64,000 nucleotides of DNA from Proteiniphilum saccharofermentans (GCF_900095135.1 NZ_LT605205.1:3224001-3288000), one strand, 5' to 3'. Positions 8,915 to 18,165 are shown, numbered from the stretch's first letter. Notes: generated by a model from the sequence alone, not told the origin. Translations and numbers: made by a program.

Positions 8915-11209
8915 ATGAAAAAATACATTATTTCAACAGTATACATACTAACGGTGATCCTGCTTGCTGCTTGCGGATCACCTTCATCCGGCACTTCGGG
9001 AAACGGCAAGTGGCAAAGTTTTAGTGGCGACAAGCGGATTGAGCAGCGGGTGGATTCAGTACTGAAACTGATGACACTCGAAGAAAAGATCGGACAGATG
9101 ACGCAGTTTTCCGCCAACTGGTCGATCACCGGCCCGGTGATGTCCGATGACTTCCAGCCTTATCTGGAAAAAGGATTGATAGGCAGCATCTTCAATGCGA
9201 CCTCCGTAGAAGGGATCCGTCGGATGCAGCAAATCGCCGTGGAAGAAACCAGGCTGGGTATCCCGATCCTCTTCGGACAGGATGTGATCCACGGCTATAA
9301 AACCATCTTTCCTATTCCACTGGCTGAAGCCTGCTCATGGGATTTGGAGATGATGCAACGGACAGCTGAGATCGCAGCTATTGAAGCGGCATCCGACGGG
9401 ATCAACTGGACCTTCGCACCTATGGTCGACATTGGCCGGGATGCCCGCTGGGGCCGTGTAATGGAAGGTGCAGGAGAAGATCCTTACCTGGGCAGCAAGG
9501 TGGCAGAAGCCAGGGTGGTCGGTTTCCAGGGAGGAAGAGACGTCAACTCCCTGCGTGAACTCACTACGCTCCTTGCCACAGGCAAACATCTGGCGGCTTA
9601 TGGTGCCGCCGAGTCGGGCAGGGATTATAACACAGCCGAACTGTCGGAACATACCCTCCGGAATGTATATCTGCCGCCCTACCAGGCAGCACACGAAGCA
9701 GGCGTGGGTACTTTCATGGCCTCTTTTAACGAGATCAACGGCGTACCAGCCACTGCAGACCGGTGGCTGATGACCGAAGTGCTGCGCAACGAATGGGGAT
9801 TTAAAGGTTTTGTGGTCAGTGATTATACCGGTGTGAACGAACTGGTGCCCCACGGTGTGGCAAAAGATGAAAAACATGCCGCAGAACTGGCGGTAAACGC
9901 AGGGATCGATATGGACATGACCGGTGCAACCTTTATTAAACATCTGACAGAATCCGTCGAGGAAGGAAAAGTATCTGAAAAAAGTATCGATACCGCCGTA
10001 CGCCGCATCCTCGAAATGAAGTTCCTGCTGGGTCTCTTCGACGATCCCTATCGTTACCTCGACGAAGAGAGAGCAAAGCAAAACACGATGACGCCCGAAT
10101 TCATGGAGACCGCACGCAAAGCCGTCGCATCATCGGTGGTACTGCTGAAGAACGACAATCAGGTTCTTCCCGTCACCAAAGAGAGCAGGAAAACAGTCGC
10201 CTTAATCGGTCCGCTGATGAACGATTCCATCAATCTCAACGGTGAATGGGCCGGATTGGGCGACCGAAATAAGAGCGTGCCCATATTGAAAGGACTCACT
10301 GAGAAATATGAAGGCTCTACGGTAAAACTTATCTATGCAGAAGGAGCCTCTATCACTGAAACTACTCCGGCAAAAATAGCCGAAGCGGTAGCGGCCGCAC
10401 GACGTGCCGATATCGTAATCGCTGCTATGGGAGAAGATTTCAACTGGTCGGGTGAAGCAGCCGTAAGAACCGACATACGCCTGCCCGAACCGCAACGCGA
10501 ACTGCTAAAGGCATTGAAAGAAACCGGGAAACTGGTGGTGCTGGTCACCCTGAGCGGACGTCCGCTCGATCTTTCATGGGAAGATGAAACAATGGACGCT
10601 ATCCTGCAAGCCTGGTTTCCCGGCACTCAAGGAGGACACGGTATAGCCGATGTGATCGCGGGCGATTACAACCCGTCGGGACGATTAGTGATGTCATTCC
10701 CCCGGAACATAGGCCAGATCCCTATTTATTACAACCAGAAGAATACCGGCCGGCCGGTGGATCTGAATGATGAGTCGGTAGACTATAAATCCAACTACCT
10801 CGACACCTCCATCACGCCTCTTTATCCTTTTGGATACGGATTGAGCTATACTACGTTTGAGATCAGTAATGCACAGATCGATAAAAAGACACTGAAAACA
10901 GAAGACGACAAGATCACAGTGACAGCTAATGTAAGGAATGCAGGGGAAGTCGATGGTGAGATCGTGGTACAACTGTATACCCGCCAGCTTGTAGCCAGTG
11001 TAACCCGCCCGGTGAAAGAATTAAAAGGATTTCAAAAGGTCGCATTACAAGCAGGTAAGTCTAAACAGGTAACGTTCGAACTGGCTTCCGAGGATCTGGC
11101 TTTTTACGGTATCGATATGCAGAAAAAGACAGAGCCTGGCAATATGAAACTCTGGGTAGCACAACATGCTGCCGATAATTCCAACGAGATTGATTTCTGG
11201 ATTAAATAA
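8915..11209 (+). CDS. GH3 beta-glucosidase, lipoprotein
   Basis: A 764-residue GH3 enzyme with lipoprotein signal (Cys20, LAAC). Domain order is the TIM-barrel (about 40-370) with the KH motif at 224-225 and catalytic nucleophile Asp303 in FVVSDYTG, then the alpha/beta sandwich (about 400-620; LVTLSGRPLDLSWED, AWFPGTQGGHGIADV) and a C-terminal fibronectin III-like domain (about 670-750). Length and order are normal for BglX-type GH3 enzymes. Following two GH144 enzymes it most likely hydrolyses sophorose and larger beta-1,2-gluco-oligosaccharides to glucose, as a Bacteroides GH3 enzyme of such loci is known to do. Specificity cannot be read from the sequence alone. The sulfatase gene starts 2 nt after its stop. 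Confidence 0.93.
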   Translation: MKKYIISTVYILTVILLAACGSPSSGTSGNGKWQSFSGDKRIEQRVDSVLKLMTLEEKIGQMTQFSANWSITGPVMSDDFQPYLEKGLIGSIFNATSVEGIRRMQQIAVEETRLGIPILFGQDVIHGYKTIFPIPLAEACSWDLEMMQRTAEIAAIEAASDGINWTFAPMVDIGRDARWGRVMEGAGEDPYLGSKVAEARVVGFQGGRDVNSLRELTTLLATGKHLAAYGAAESGRDYNTAELSEHTLRNVYLPPYQAAHEAGVGTFMASFNEINGVPATADRWLMTEVLRNEWGFKGFVVSDYTGVNELVPHGVAKDEKHAAELAVNAGIDMDMTGATFIKHLTESVEEGKVSEKSIDTAVRRILEMKFLLGLFDDPYRYLDEERAKQNTMTPEFMETARKAVASSVVLLKNDNQVLPVTKESRKTVALIGPLMNDSINLNGEWAGLGDRNKSVPILKGLTEKYEGSTVKLIYAEGASITETTPAKIAEAVAAARRADIVIAAMGEDFNWSGEAAVRTDIRLPEPQRELLKALKETGKLVVLVTLSGRPLDLSWEDETMDAILQAWFPGTQGGHGIADVIAGDYNPSGRLVMSFPRNIGQIPIYYNQKNTGRPVDLNDESVDYKSNYLDTSITPLYPFGYGLSYTTFEISNAQIDKKTLKTEDDKITVTANVRNAGEVDGEIVVQLYTRQLVASVTRPVKELKGFQKVALQAGKSKQVTFELASEDLAFYGIDMQKKTEPGNMKLWVAQHAADNSNEIDFWIK

Positions 11210-11211
11210 AA

Positions 11212-12756
11212 ATGAATAAAATCATCACCATCGGGGCGTTTGCTTTATCGGCGTTACCGGCTATTGCCCAACAACCGGACAAACGCCCCAATATCATTTT
11301 TATCATGAGCGACGATCACGCCACACAGGCGATCAGCGCTTATGGGCATCCTGTCTCAAAACTGGCTCCTACACCAAACATCGACCGGATAGCCGACAAC
11401 GGGGCGCAGTTCCTGAACAACTATTGCGCCAACTCCATCTCGGGACCGAGCCGGGCCAGTATCCTGACCGGCAAGCACAGTCATAAAAACGGCTTCCTGG
11501 CTAATTGGAATAAAGAATTCGACGGGACACAACAGACACTTCCAAAAATTCTTCAGGAGAACGGGTACCAAACCGCATTGATCGGTAAGTGGCACCTGAT
11601 CTCTAAACCCACCGGTTTCGACCACTGGATGATACTGAAAGACCAGGGAGATTATAACAATCCTGATTTTATCACGGAGAATGATACGGTGCAGTACTTC
11701 GGTTATGTCACTGACCTGATCACCACCTTCACCAAGCAATGGCTGCAGACAAGGGACGACACGCAGCCTTTCTTCCTGATGATGCAGCACAAAGCCCCAC
11801 ATCGTAACTGGGTTCCGGCGGAACGACACTACAACCTGTATGAAGAAACGGTATTTCCCGTGCCGGAGAACTATTTCGATGATTACGAAGGCAGGTATGC
11901 CGCAAAACATCAGGAGATGAATATCTACCGCGATATGTACGAAGGGCATGACCTGAAAATGGTGACAGGTATCAATAGTGACAGTCTGCTCTATGACCCC
12001 TGGCCGCATGCTTTTATCGAAACCCTGACACCGGACGAGCGACAACGTTTCTTTGATGCATACCGGGAACGGAACAACGACTTTTATACTACCCCACGGA
12101 ATGAGAAGGAAATCGCCGAATGGAAATACCAACGCTATATGCAGGATTACCTGGCTACTATCAGGGCAGTAGACGAAAGCGTGGGGCAGATCCTCGATTA
12201 CCTCGAACAAACCGGACTGGACAAAAATACCCTCGTGATCTATACTACCGACCAGGGGTTTTATCTGGGTGAACATGGCTGGTTCGATAAACGTTTCATG
12301 TATGAAGAGTCTTTCCAAATGCCTCTTCTCATGCAGTATAAAGGACATATACCCCCTGGCACAAAGATAGAGGGATTTACACAGAATATAGACTTTGCCC
12401 CTACTTTCCTGGATTTTTGCGGGATCGAAGTACCGGCAGATATGCAGGGCAGGTCATTCAAAGAGTTGATGGAAACAGGTACGACTCCGGACGACTGGCG
12501 CCGGTCGCTTTATTACCACTATTATGAATTTCCCGGCTTCCACAGTGTGCGGGCCCATTACGGAGTGAAAACCGACCGGTATAAACTCATTCATTTCTAT
12601 AAAGAAGGGATATGGGAACTTTTCGATCTGGAGGCAGATCCGATGGAAATGCAGAATATCTACGGGAAAGAAGGTACCGGGGAAATTACAGGTAAATTGA
12701 AGCAGGAAATACTGCGGCTACAGGCCCTTTATGAAGTTCCGGAAGAACATCGGTAA
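11212..12756 (+). CDS. Serine-type S1-family sulfatase
   Basis: A 514-residue periplasmic sulfatase with signal peptide (about 1-20). Metal-binding Asp34-Asp35 lie in IMSDDH. The formylglycine motif is S77-G-P-S-R81 followed by ASILTGKH, so the precursor residue is Ser and maturation would need an anaerobic (radical SAM) maturase, none of which is in this window. The C-terminal part has TTDQGFYLGEHGWFDKRFMYEE and a DUF4976-like end (ELFDLEADPMEMQN). It starts 2 nt after the GH3 stop, so translation is probably coupled. Its presence in an apparent beta-1,2-glucan locus is odd. The sulfated substrate is unknown; phosphoester activity is a less likely alternative. Confidence 0.92.
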   Translation: MNKIITIGAFALSALPAIAQQPDKRPNIIFIMSDDHATQAISAYGHPVSKLAPTPNIDRIADNGAQFLNNYCANSISGPSRASILTGKHSHKNGFLANWNKEFDGTQQTLPKILQENGYQTALIGKWHLISKPTGFDHWMILKDQGDYNNPDFITENDTVQYFGYVTDLITTFTKQWLQTRDDTQPFFLMMQHKAPHRNWVPAERHYNLYEETVFPVPENYFDDYEGRYAAKHQEMNIYRDMYEGHDLKMVTGINSDSLLYDPWPHAFIETLTPDERQRFFDAYRERNNDFYTTPRNEKEIAEWKYQRYMQDYLATIRAVDESVGQILDYLEQTGLDKNTLVIYTTDQGFYLGEHGWFDKRFMYEESFQMPLLMQYKGHIPPGTKIEGFTQNIDFAPTFLDFCGIEVPADMQGRSFKELMETGTTPDDWRRSLYYHYYEFPGFHSVRAHYGVKTDRYKLIHFYKEGIWELFDLEADPMEMQNIYGKEGTGEITGKLKQEILRLQALYEVPEEHR

Positions 12757-12786
12757 TTGACAGTGGACAATTGACAGTTGACAGTT

Positions 12787-12828
12787 GGTAATTAGTAATT
12801 AGTAATTAGTAATTGGTAATTGGTAATT
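12787..12828. repeat. Tandem array of six 7-bp units (RGTAATT)
   Basis: Six consecutive copies of GGTAATT or AGTAATT fill 12787-12828. They are preceded by three TTGACAG words (12757-12763, 12771-12777, 12778-12784), the last two in direct tandem. The array occupies nearly the whole 83-nt gap before the GH43-like gene and ends 11 nt before its start codon, so it lies in the leader or ribosome-loading region. The same word type precedes the genes starting at 8915, 22233 (reverse) and 34111. Confidence 0.85.
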
Positions 12829-12839
12829 AACATAATATT

Positions 12840-14570
12840 ATGTACAACAAAAAAATCTCCGTCGTAATCGCAGGTATCGTGTGTATGATTTCTTTCAGTA
12901 CCATCGCACAGAATACAAGGATGCGCACCTATTGTAATCCGGTTAATATAGATTACACCTATATGATCTACAATTCCGACAAGGATATCTCCTATCGCTC
13001 GGGGGCCGATCCGGCAGTGGTGGAATTCAGGGGAGAGTACTATATGTTCGTCACCCGTTCCATGGGTTACTGGCACTCTACCGACCTGCAAAGCTGGAAT
13101 TTCATCGAGCCTGAGAAATGGTATCCTCAGGGAAGCAACGCACCCGCCGCCCACAATTATAAAGATTCGGTCTTGTACGTGATGGGAGACCCTTCCGGAG
13201 CAATGAGCGTGCTGTATACCGATAATCCGAAGCGAGGAGACTGGAAAGCCGTTCCGGCCATCCTGCATAATCTTCAGGACCCGGCACTTTTTATAGATGA
13301 CGACGGCTCAGCCTTTGTTTATTGGGGATCGTCCAACCTTCACCCTATCCGCGGACAGAGATTGAACAAGGATCACCGCTTTATCCGTTATGGAGAAGTA
13401 GACTCCCTTTTCAATAAGGATATGGACAAACATGGATGGGAAAGATTTGGCGAGAACAACAGCGACACCATTCCGGGGTATATTGAAGGACCCTGGATGA
13501 CAAAGCACAATAACAAATATTATCTGCAATACGGAGCCCCGGGAACCGAATTCAATGTGTATGCCGATGGCGTATATATCGGCAACCATCCGCTGGGGCC
13601 TTTTGAATATGCTCCCAACAATCCGGTTAGTTTTAAACCGGGAGGATTTATGAATGGAGCGGGACATGGAAGTACCGTAAAAGGTCCGCAAGACCTTTAC
13701 TGGCACTTTGCCTCGATGGCGCTCTCCTACAATGTCAACTGGGAACGGCGGCTTTGCATGTTCCCGCTCCATTTTGATAATGACGGACTGATGTGGAGCG
13801 ATACCTATTTCGGCGACTATCCGCGTTATGCCCCGTCCGAACCCGGGAAAGCGGGAGAATTTACCGGCTGGATGCTGTTATCCTATAAAAAACCGGTCAC
13901 GGTTTCTTCCTCCGTAGGAGATCATACCGCCGAAAAATTGACTGACGAACAAGTAAAAACCTATTGGCTTGCCGGGGACAACGGTGACAGCCAGTGGGCT
14001 ACCATAGACCTGCAAAAAGCGGGTATGGTGCATGCCGTGCAGATCAACTACTTCGATCACGAATCCGACATGTACGGAAGAATCCCCGGATTAAGGCACA
14101 GGTATGTGGTGGAGGGTTCATTGGATGGCCAGGATTGGAGAGTATTGATAGATAAAAGTAACAGTTTCAGGGACAACCCCAACGACTACGTAGAATTGCC
14201 GGAAGCGGAAAGGATCCGCTACCTGCGGTACAGGAACATCGAAGTACCCACTCCTCACCTGGCTATCTCCGATATCCGCGTATTCGGGATTGGTGAGGGG
14301 AAGAAACCTGGTCCTGTCACAGGATTCCATGTACAAAGAGAGGACGACCGCCGCGACGCAATGATAACCTGGAATGCACAAAAAGATGTGCAGGGCTACA
14401 ATGTCCGTTGGGGGATCGCTCCGGATAAGCTGTATAGCTCCTGGCTCATTTATGACGACAATCAGTTACTGTTAAAGGCATTGACCACCGATCAGGAATA
14501 TTATTTCACCATTGAAGCGTTCAATGAGAACGGTATCTCGACTCCTTTAAAGCCAATCCACGTAAAATAA
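12840..14570 (+). CDS. GH43-like glycoside hydrolase with F5/8-type C (discoidin) and fibronectin-like domains
   Basis: A secreted 576-residue protein (signal peptide about 1-23). The first about 330 residues form a five-bladed propeller of the GH43 clan. The three expected catalytic acids are visible: Asp57 (SGADPAVVEF), Asp147 (QDPALFIDDDG) and Glu216 (YIEGPWM). A discoidin/F5-8C carbohydrate-binding domain follows (about 355-490; WATIDLQKAG, RHRYVVEGSLDGQDW), then a fibronectin III-like segment (about 495-576). GH43 enzymes usually remove arabinose, xylose or galactose units; the specificity here cannot be assigned. It is the last gene of the first locus, 83 nt after the sulfatase across a 7-bp tandem array, and converges with the AbgT gene. 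Confidence 0.85.
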   Translation: MYNKKISVVIAGIVCMISFSTIAQNTRMRTYCNPVNIDYTYMIYNSDKDISYRSGADPAVVEFRGEYYMFVTRSMGYWHSTDLQSWNFIEPEKWYPQGSNAPAAHNYKDSVLYVMGDPSGAMSVLYTDNPKRGDWKAVPAILHNLQDPALFIDDDGSAFVYWGSSNLHPIRGQRLNKDHRFIRYGEVDSLFNKDMDKHGWERFGENNSDTIPGYIEGPWMTKHNNKYYLQYGAPGTEFNVYADGVYIGNHPLGPFEYAPNNPVSFKPGGFMNGAGHGSTVKGPQDLYWHFASMALSYNVNWERRLCMFPLHFDNDGLMWSDTYFGDYPRYAPSEPGKAGEFTGWMLLSYKKPVTVSSSVGDHTAEKLTDEQVKTYWLAGDNGDSQWATIDLQKAGMVHAVQINYFDHESDMYGRIPGLRHRYVVEGSLDGQDWRVLIDKSNSFRDNPNDYVELPEAERIRYLRYRNIEVPTPHLAISDIRVFGIGEGKKPGPVTGFHVQREDDRRDAMITWNAQKDVQGYNVRWGIAPDKLYSSWLIYDDNQLLLKALTTDQEYYFTIEAFNENGISTPLKPIHVK

Positions 14571-14621
14571 AATAACCGGAAACGATTAAACAATGGTTAT
14601 CAATTCAATAATGTGTAACGA

Positions 14622-16148
14622 TCAATCAGGCGTATAATACAACGGCGCTTCGGGTCCCAATGGAATTCCGAAGAGTATCCACACGATCATCATCAGCGTC
14701 CAGACAATAAAGAATGCAATGGAATAAGGCATCATCGAAGCCATAAGGGTTCCCACACCCGCTTTTGGATCATATTTCTGATAGTAGACAATGATCAGGG
14801 CGAAGAAACTCATCATGGGAGAGATAATGTTTGTCACACTGTCACCGATACGGTATACGGCCTGCGACAATTCGGGTGAATAACCCAGCAACATGAAAAT
14901 AGGAATGAATACCGGCCCCATGATCGCCCATTTTGCCGAGGCGCTCCCCATAAACATATTGATAAAACCGGAGAAAAGGATAAACAGGATCACTAACGGT
15001 ATCAATCCTATATTTATACTTTGCAGCCATGAGGCACCGTTCACGGCAAGCAACAATCCGAGGTTACTCCACCGGAACCAGGCTACAAACTGGGCTGCGA
15101 AAAACACCAGTACCAGGAAAGAGGTTAATCCCTTGAAACTGCTGTTCATCCCCGTAATCACATCCCCATGCTTCTTGAAAGTCCCCACCGTATATCCATA
15201 GACGATCCCGCACGTTCCCGCCACTAAGAATAATACAGCAATAAACCCTCTTAGCAGGGGCGTATGAAGAATAGTATTATCGTCACCACGGAAAAAACCG
15301 TTATCCGGGATCAACCCTATCAGGAAAATCGCACTCCATACGAGAAATACAACCAATGCACGGATCAATCCTTTCTTCTCGGCAGGGGCTAACTGCCCGA
15401 CCTCTTCACGCGGCACATCGCCTTTATAAGTCCCTAAGCGCGGTTCAATCCATGCTCTTGACACCCATGTAGCCGTAACGGTGATCACGATGGTGGAAAC
15501 CGCCATAAAATAGTAATTGGCTGTGGGCATCACATAATAATCGGGGTCGATAATATGTGCCGCCTCCGTTGAAAGCCCGGCCAGCAACGGATCGATGGTA
15601 CCGATAAAGATATTGGCGCTGAAACCGCCGCTCACACCGGCAAAAGCGGCCGAGATACCGGCAATAGGATGCCTGCCCAATGCGTGAAAAATTACCCCTC
15701 CCAACGGAATAATCAGCAGATAACCGATATCGGATGCCACATTGGAAAGGATAGCGGTGAATACGACCATAAATGTGATCATTTTAGGAGGCGCTTTTAT
15801 CAACAGGGCGTTGATCGCGGCTTTTATCAGTCCGCTGCTCTCGGCAATCCCGATCCCCAGCATCGCCACCATCACGATCCCCAACGGTGCAAAGCCGGTA
15901 TAACTATCCACCATTTCAAGCAGGATACGGTGAATACCATCACGGGAGAGTAGGTTCACTATTTCCACCTGTTCTCCTGTAGCAGGATGAATACCATGCC
16001 AGTGGAAATAACTGCCAATTGCTGACAAAACTAATGTGATCACACCAAATATACCGAAAAGGGCGGCGGGATGGGGCAAAGCATTCCCTGCCTTTTCGAC
16101 AAAAGCAAAAAATCGGCCACCTGCATTGCGGGAAGGTCTAAGTTGCAT
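14622..16148 (-). CDS. AbgT-family transporter
   Basis: A 508-residue polytopic inner-membrane protein of the AbgT family (p-aminobenzoyl-glutamate transport in E. coli; some members export sulfonamides and related antimetabolites). It starts with a cytoplasmic N-terminus ending in FFAFVEKAGNALPHPAALFG. It has many hydrophobic segments and the family-typical C-terminal part GSASAKWAIMGPVFIPIFM, RIGDSVTNIISPMMSFFALI and YYQKYDPKAG. Length is normal. It stands alone, convergent with the GH43 gene, with its own promoter at 16236-16265 and a leader hairpin at 16171-16205. The actual substrate is not known. Confidence 0.92.
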   Translation of the reverse strand: MQLRPSRNAGGRFFAFVEKAGNALPHPAALFGIFGVITLVLSAIGSYFHWHGIHPATGEQVEIVNLLSRDGIHRILLEMVDSYTGFAPLGIVMVAMLGIGIAESSGLIKAAINALLIKAPPKMITFMVVFTAILSNVASDIGYLLIIPLGGVIFHALGRHPIAGISAAFAGVSGGFSANIFIGTIDPLLAGLSTEAAHIIDPDYYVMPTANYYFMAVSTIVITVTATWVSRAWIEPRLGTYKGDVPREEVGQLAPAEKKGLIRALVVFLVWSAIFLIGLIPDNGFFRGDDNTILHTPLLRGFIAVLFLVAGTCGIVYGYTVGTFKKHGDVITGMNSSFKGLTSFLVLVFFAAQFVAWFRWSNLGLLLAVNGASWLQSINIGLIPLVILFILFSGFINMFMGSASAKWAIMGPVFIPIFMLLGYSPELSQAVYRIGDSVTNIISPMMSFFALIIVYYQKYDPKAGVGTLMASMMPYSIAFFIVWTLMMIVWILFGIPLGPEAPLYYTPD

Positions 16149-16455
16149 ATTATAATCAGGTTATTTAACAAATCCGCAGAGTCTCCGGTAGGACCGGAGC
16201 GGATTGTTTTCAGCACTTTTTACATTTCTATGAGGCAAAGATAATTAAAAAAGTGGAATTTCAAAATTGAAATCTACACATATCTACCCCCGAAAGAAGT
16301 TCACACCGAGGTGAATGGGTGGATGGGTATAAATTCCACTACCGCGAAAATAACGACGGCGATAAAACAAATAATTATAATCGTATGAAATTTTATAACC
16401 GAGAGCTGGAACTGGAACTATCGAAACAACTTGTCTTACGTTGGACGATATGTAA
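16149..16455. other. Intergenic region with AbgT-gene leader hairpin
   Basis: A 307-nt gap between two minus-strand genes. It holds the AbgT leader with a two-part hairpin: 6 bp (16171-16176 with 16200-16205), a 6-nt bulge, and 6 bp of G/C pairs (16183-16188 with 16194-16199) around a 5-nt loop. It also holds the promoter at 16236-16265. Nearer the methyltransferase stop there is only a weak 5-bp hairpin at 16300-16315. No gene is seen in the rest. Confidence 0.55.
16236..16265 (-). promoter_or_regulatory. Bacteroidetes-type promoter for the AbgT-family gene
   Basis: Read on the minus strand, TTTG (16265-16262) is followed after 18 nt by TATCTTTG (16243-16236), matching the Bacteroidetes TTTG/TAnnTTTG consensus. 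Transcription would start near 16230, giving a leader of about 80 nt that includes the hairpin at 16171-16205. Confidence 0.65.
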
Positions 16456-18165
16456 TCATTTTTTCCTAAAATCTCTCGGTTTAGCATCCTTATCAGAAAA
16501 TTTTTTACCGGAGAACGGCTTATCGGATTTAAAAGATTTAGCTCCTGGTTTGTCAGAGCGACCCCCTCGTCCCTCTTCGCGAGAGAAACGTTCCCGGGAT
16601 TTAAAGGGTTTGTCTCCCGGATCGCCGGAACGGACTTCACGCCGGCCCTCTCCACGAGGTGCGGAACGCTCGCGTGACTTAAAAGGTGTATCCGATCTGA
16701 ATGGTTTGTCAGGATTGGAGGACGACCTGCGTGGTTTAAATGGTCTATCGGATTTGAAAGGCTTGTCCCGGTTACGATCATCATCACTTCTTTTAGGGCG
16801 GTATTCATCCCGTGATTTCTCTTCTCCGGTCTCATTAGCACGTTGGGATCGACGATAACCCTCTCTGGAATTCCTTTCAGAGTGCGCATCATAGCCGTCC
16901 GAGCGGCCCCTGCTGCGGGGTGCTCCCTTTACCGGGCGATCATCACGCTTGCCGGAAAAGATCTCGTACTCGCGCATCTCGCATTCCAGCGCACCGTTAT
17001 AAAGGAAGTAGCGTGTGGAATGCTTGAGACCGATCGCATCGAATGATTCTTTCCTATAACTTAACACATAAGCCCGGTATCCCGGAAAGACATGCTTTAA
17101 CCGCTCGCCGATCATCGAATAGAGTTCGTCCAGATCCTCTACCTTAAGACGTTCCCCGTAAGGAGGATTGGTCATCAGAATACCTTCGGGTGCAGGCGCT
17201 TCAGCGAATTGCCGGAACGGTTTTACTTCCAGATCAATATATTTTTTCAGCCCCGCATTCTTTACATTCTTCTCAGCAATAGCAATGGCTTTGGGAGAAA
17301 TATCGAACCCCATAATCCGGTGATTGAATTCCCGTGCCCCCGAATCATCATTATAGATAGTGCTGAAAAGTTCACTGTCGAAATCTTTCCATTTTTCGAA
17401 AGCGAAATGGGGCCGGTGAATACCAGGAGGGATACCCAGCGCAATCATGGCAGCTTCGATCAGCAACGTTCCGGAACCACACATGGGATCGATAAAGTCA
17501 CACTCCCCTCTCCAGCCCGATTTCAGGATCATGCCGGCCGCCAGTACCTCGTTCAGCGGAGCGTCTCCCTGTGCTACCCGGTAACCCCGCTTATGGAGCG
17601 ACTCCCCCGAACTATCAAGCGAGAGGGTACATTTGTTATGTGCCACATGGATATGCAACACGATATCGGGATTAGACACGCTTACCGAAGGACGTTTTTC
17701 ATACTTCTCATTGAACCAGTCGGCAATAGCATCCTTTACCCTGTATGCCACAAATTTGGAATGAGTGAAAATATGTGAGAAGACTACGGCATCGATGGAG
17801 AACGTAGTATCCAACGAGAGGTAATCATCCCAGTTGAATTGTTTCACCGCTTCATATACCTCATCGGCACTCTCCGCTTTAAAGGTATAAAAAGGTTTCA
17901 GAATCCGCAGCGCCGTACGGCAATGCACATTCACCTTATACATCAGCGCCTTGTCGCCCGTGAACGACACCATCCGGGTACCCAACTCCACATTGTCCGC
18001 ACCCAGTGCGATCAGCTCTTCCGCCAGCACATCTTCCAACTCCGCCAGTGTTTTGGCGATCATCGGAAAATGTTCATTATGACCGGCCGTATCTTCACTG
18101 TGAGAAAGCTCCGACCGGGTAGCTTTCGGTTCATTCACTTTACGAAAGCCTTCGTTTTCAATCAT
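16456..18165 (-). CDS. THUMP-domain class I RNA methyltransferase (RlmL-type) with long charged repeat tail
   Basis: SAM-dependent methyltransferase of the RlmL/YcbY N-terminal type, which makes N2-methylguanine in 23S rRNA. A THUMP domain (about 36-185) is followed by the methyltransferase core with DFIDPMCGSGTLLIEAA (about 223-239), GFDISPKAI (286-294) and the guanine-N2 motif NPPYGERL (333-340). The core ends near residue 406. The last about 163 residues are disordered, rich in Arg, Asp, Ser and Lys, with repeated PF[KR]S units such as DKPFKS. The first about 34 residues are not typical of the family, so an internal start at the Met of PMIAKTL (18063) is possible. A TATCTTTG element lies at 18196-18189 on the minus strand. 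Confidence 0.88.
   Translation of the reverse strand: MIENEGFRKVNEPKATRSELSHSEDTAGHNEHFPMIAKTLAELEDVLAEELIALGADNVELGTRMVSFTGDKALMYKVNVHCRTALRILKPFYTFKAESADEVYEAVKQFNWDDYLSLDTTFSIDAVVFSHIFTHSKFVAYRVKDAIADWFNEKYEKRPSVSVSNPDIVLHIHVAHNKCTLSLDSSGESLHKRGYRVAQGDAPLNEVLAAGMILKSGWRGECDFIDPMCGSGTLLIEAAMIALGIPPGIHRPHFAFEKWKDFDSELFSTIYNDDSGAREFNHRIMGFDISPKAIAIAEKNVKNAGLKKYIDLEVKPFRQFAEAPAPEGILMTNPPYGERLKVEDLDELYSMIGERLKHVFPGYRAYVLSYRKESFDAIGLKHSTRYFLYNGALECEMREYEIFSGKRDDRPVKGAPRSRGRSDGYDAHSERNSREGYRRSQRANETGEEKSRDEYRPKRSDDDRNRDKPFKSDRPFKPRRSSSNPDKPFRSDTPFKSRERSAPRGEGRREVRSGDPGDKPFKSRERFSREEGRGGRSDKPGAKSFKSDKPFSGKKFSDKDAKPRDFRKK

Noticed and set aside
11356-12348. A 330-codon minus-strand frame opposite the sulfatase
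   Set aside because: The sulfatase on the plus strand has all expected motifs; the antisense frame is a shadow of its codon pattern.
16284-16892. Long open frames on both strands over the methyltransferase tail (16284-16892 minus, 16319-16858 plus)
   Set aside because: They are by-products of the low-complexity repeat coding for the charged tail; composition is Arg/Ser/Leu/Asp-biased and no domain is seen.
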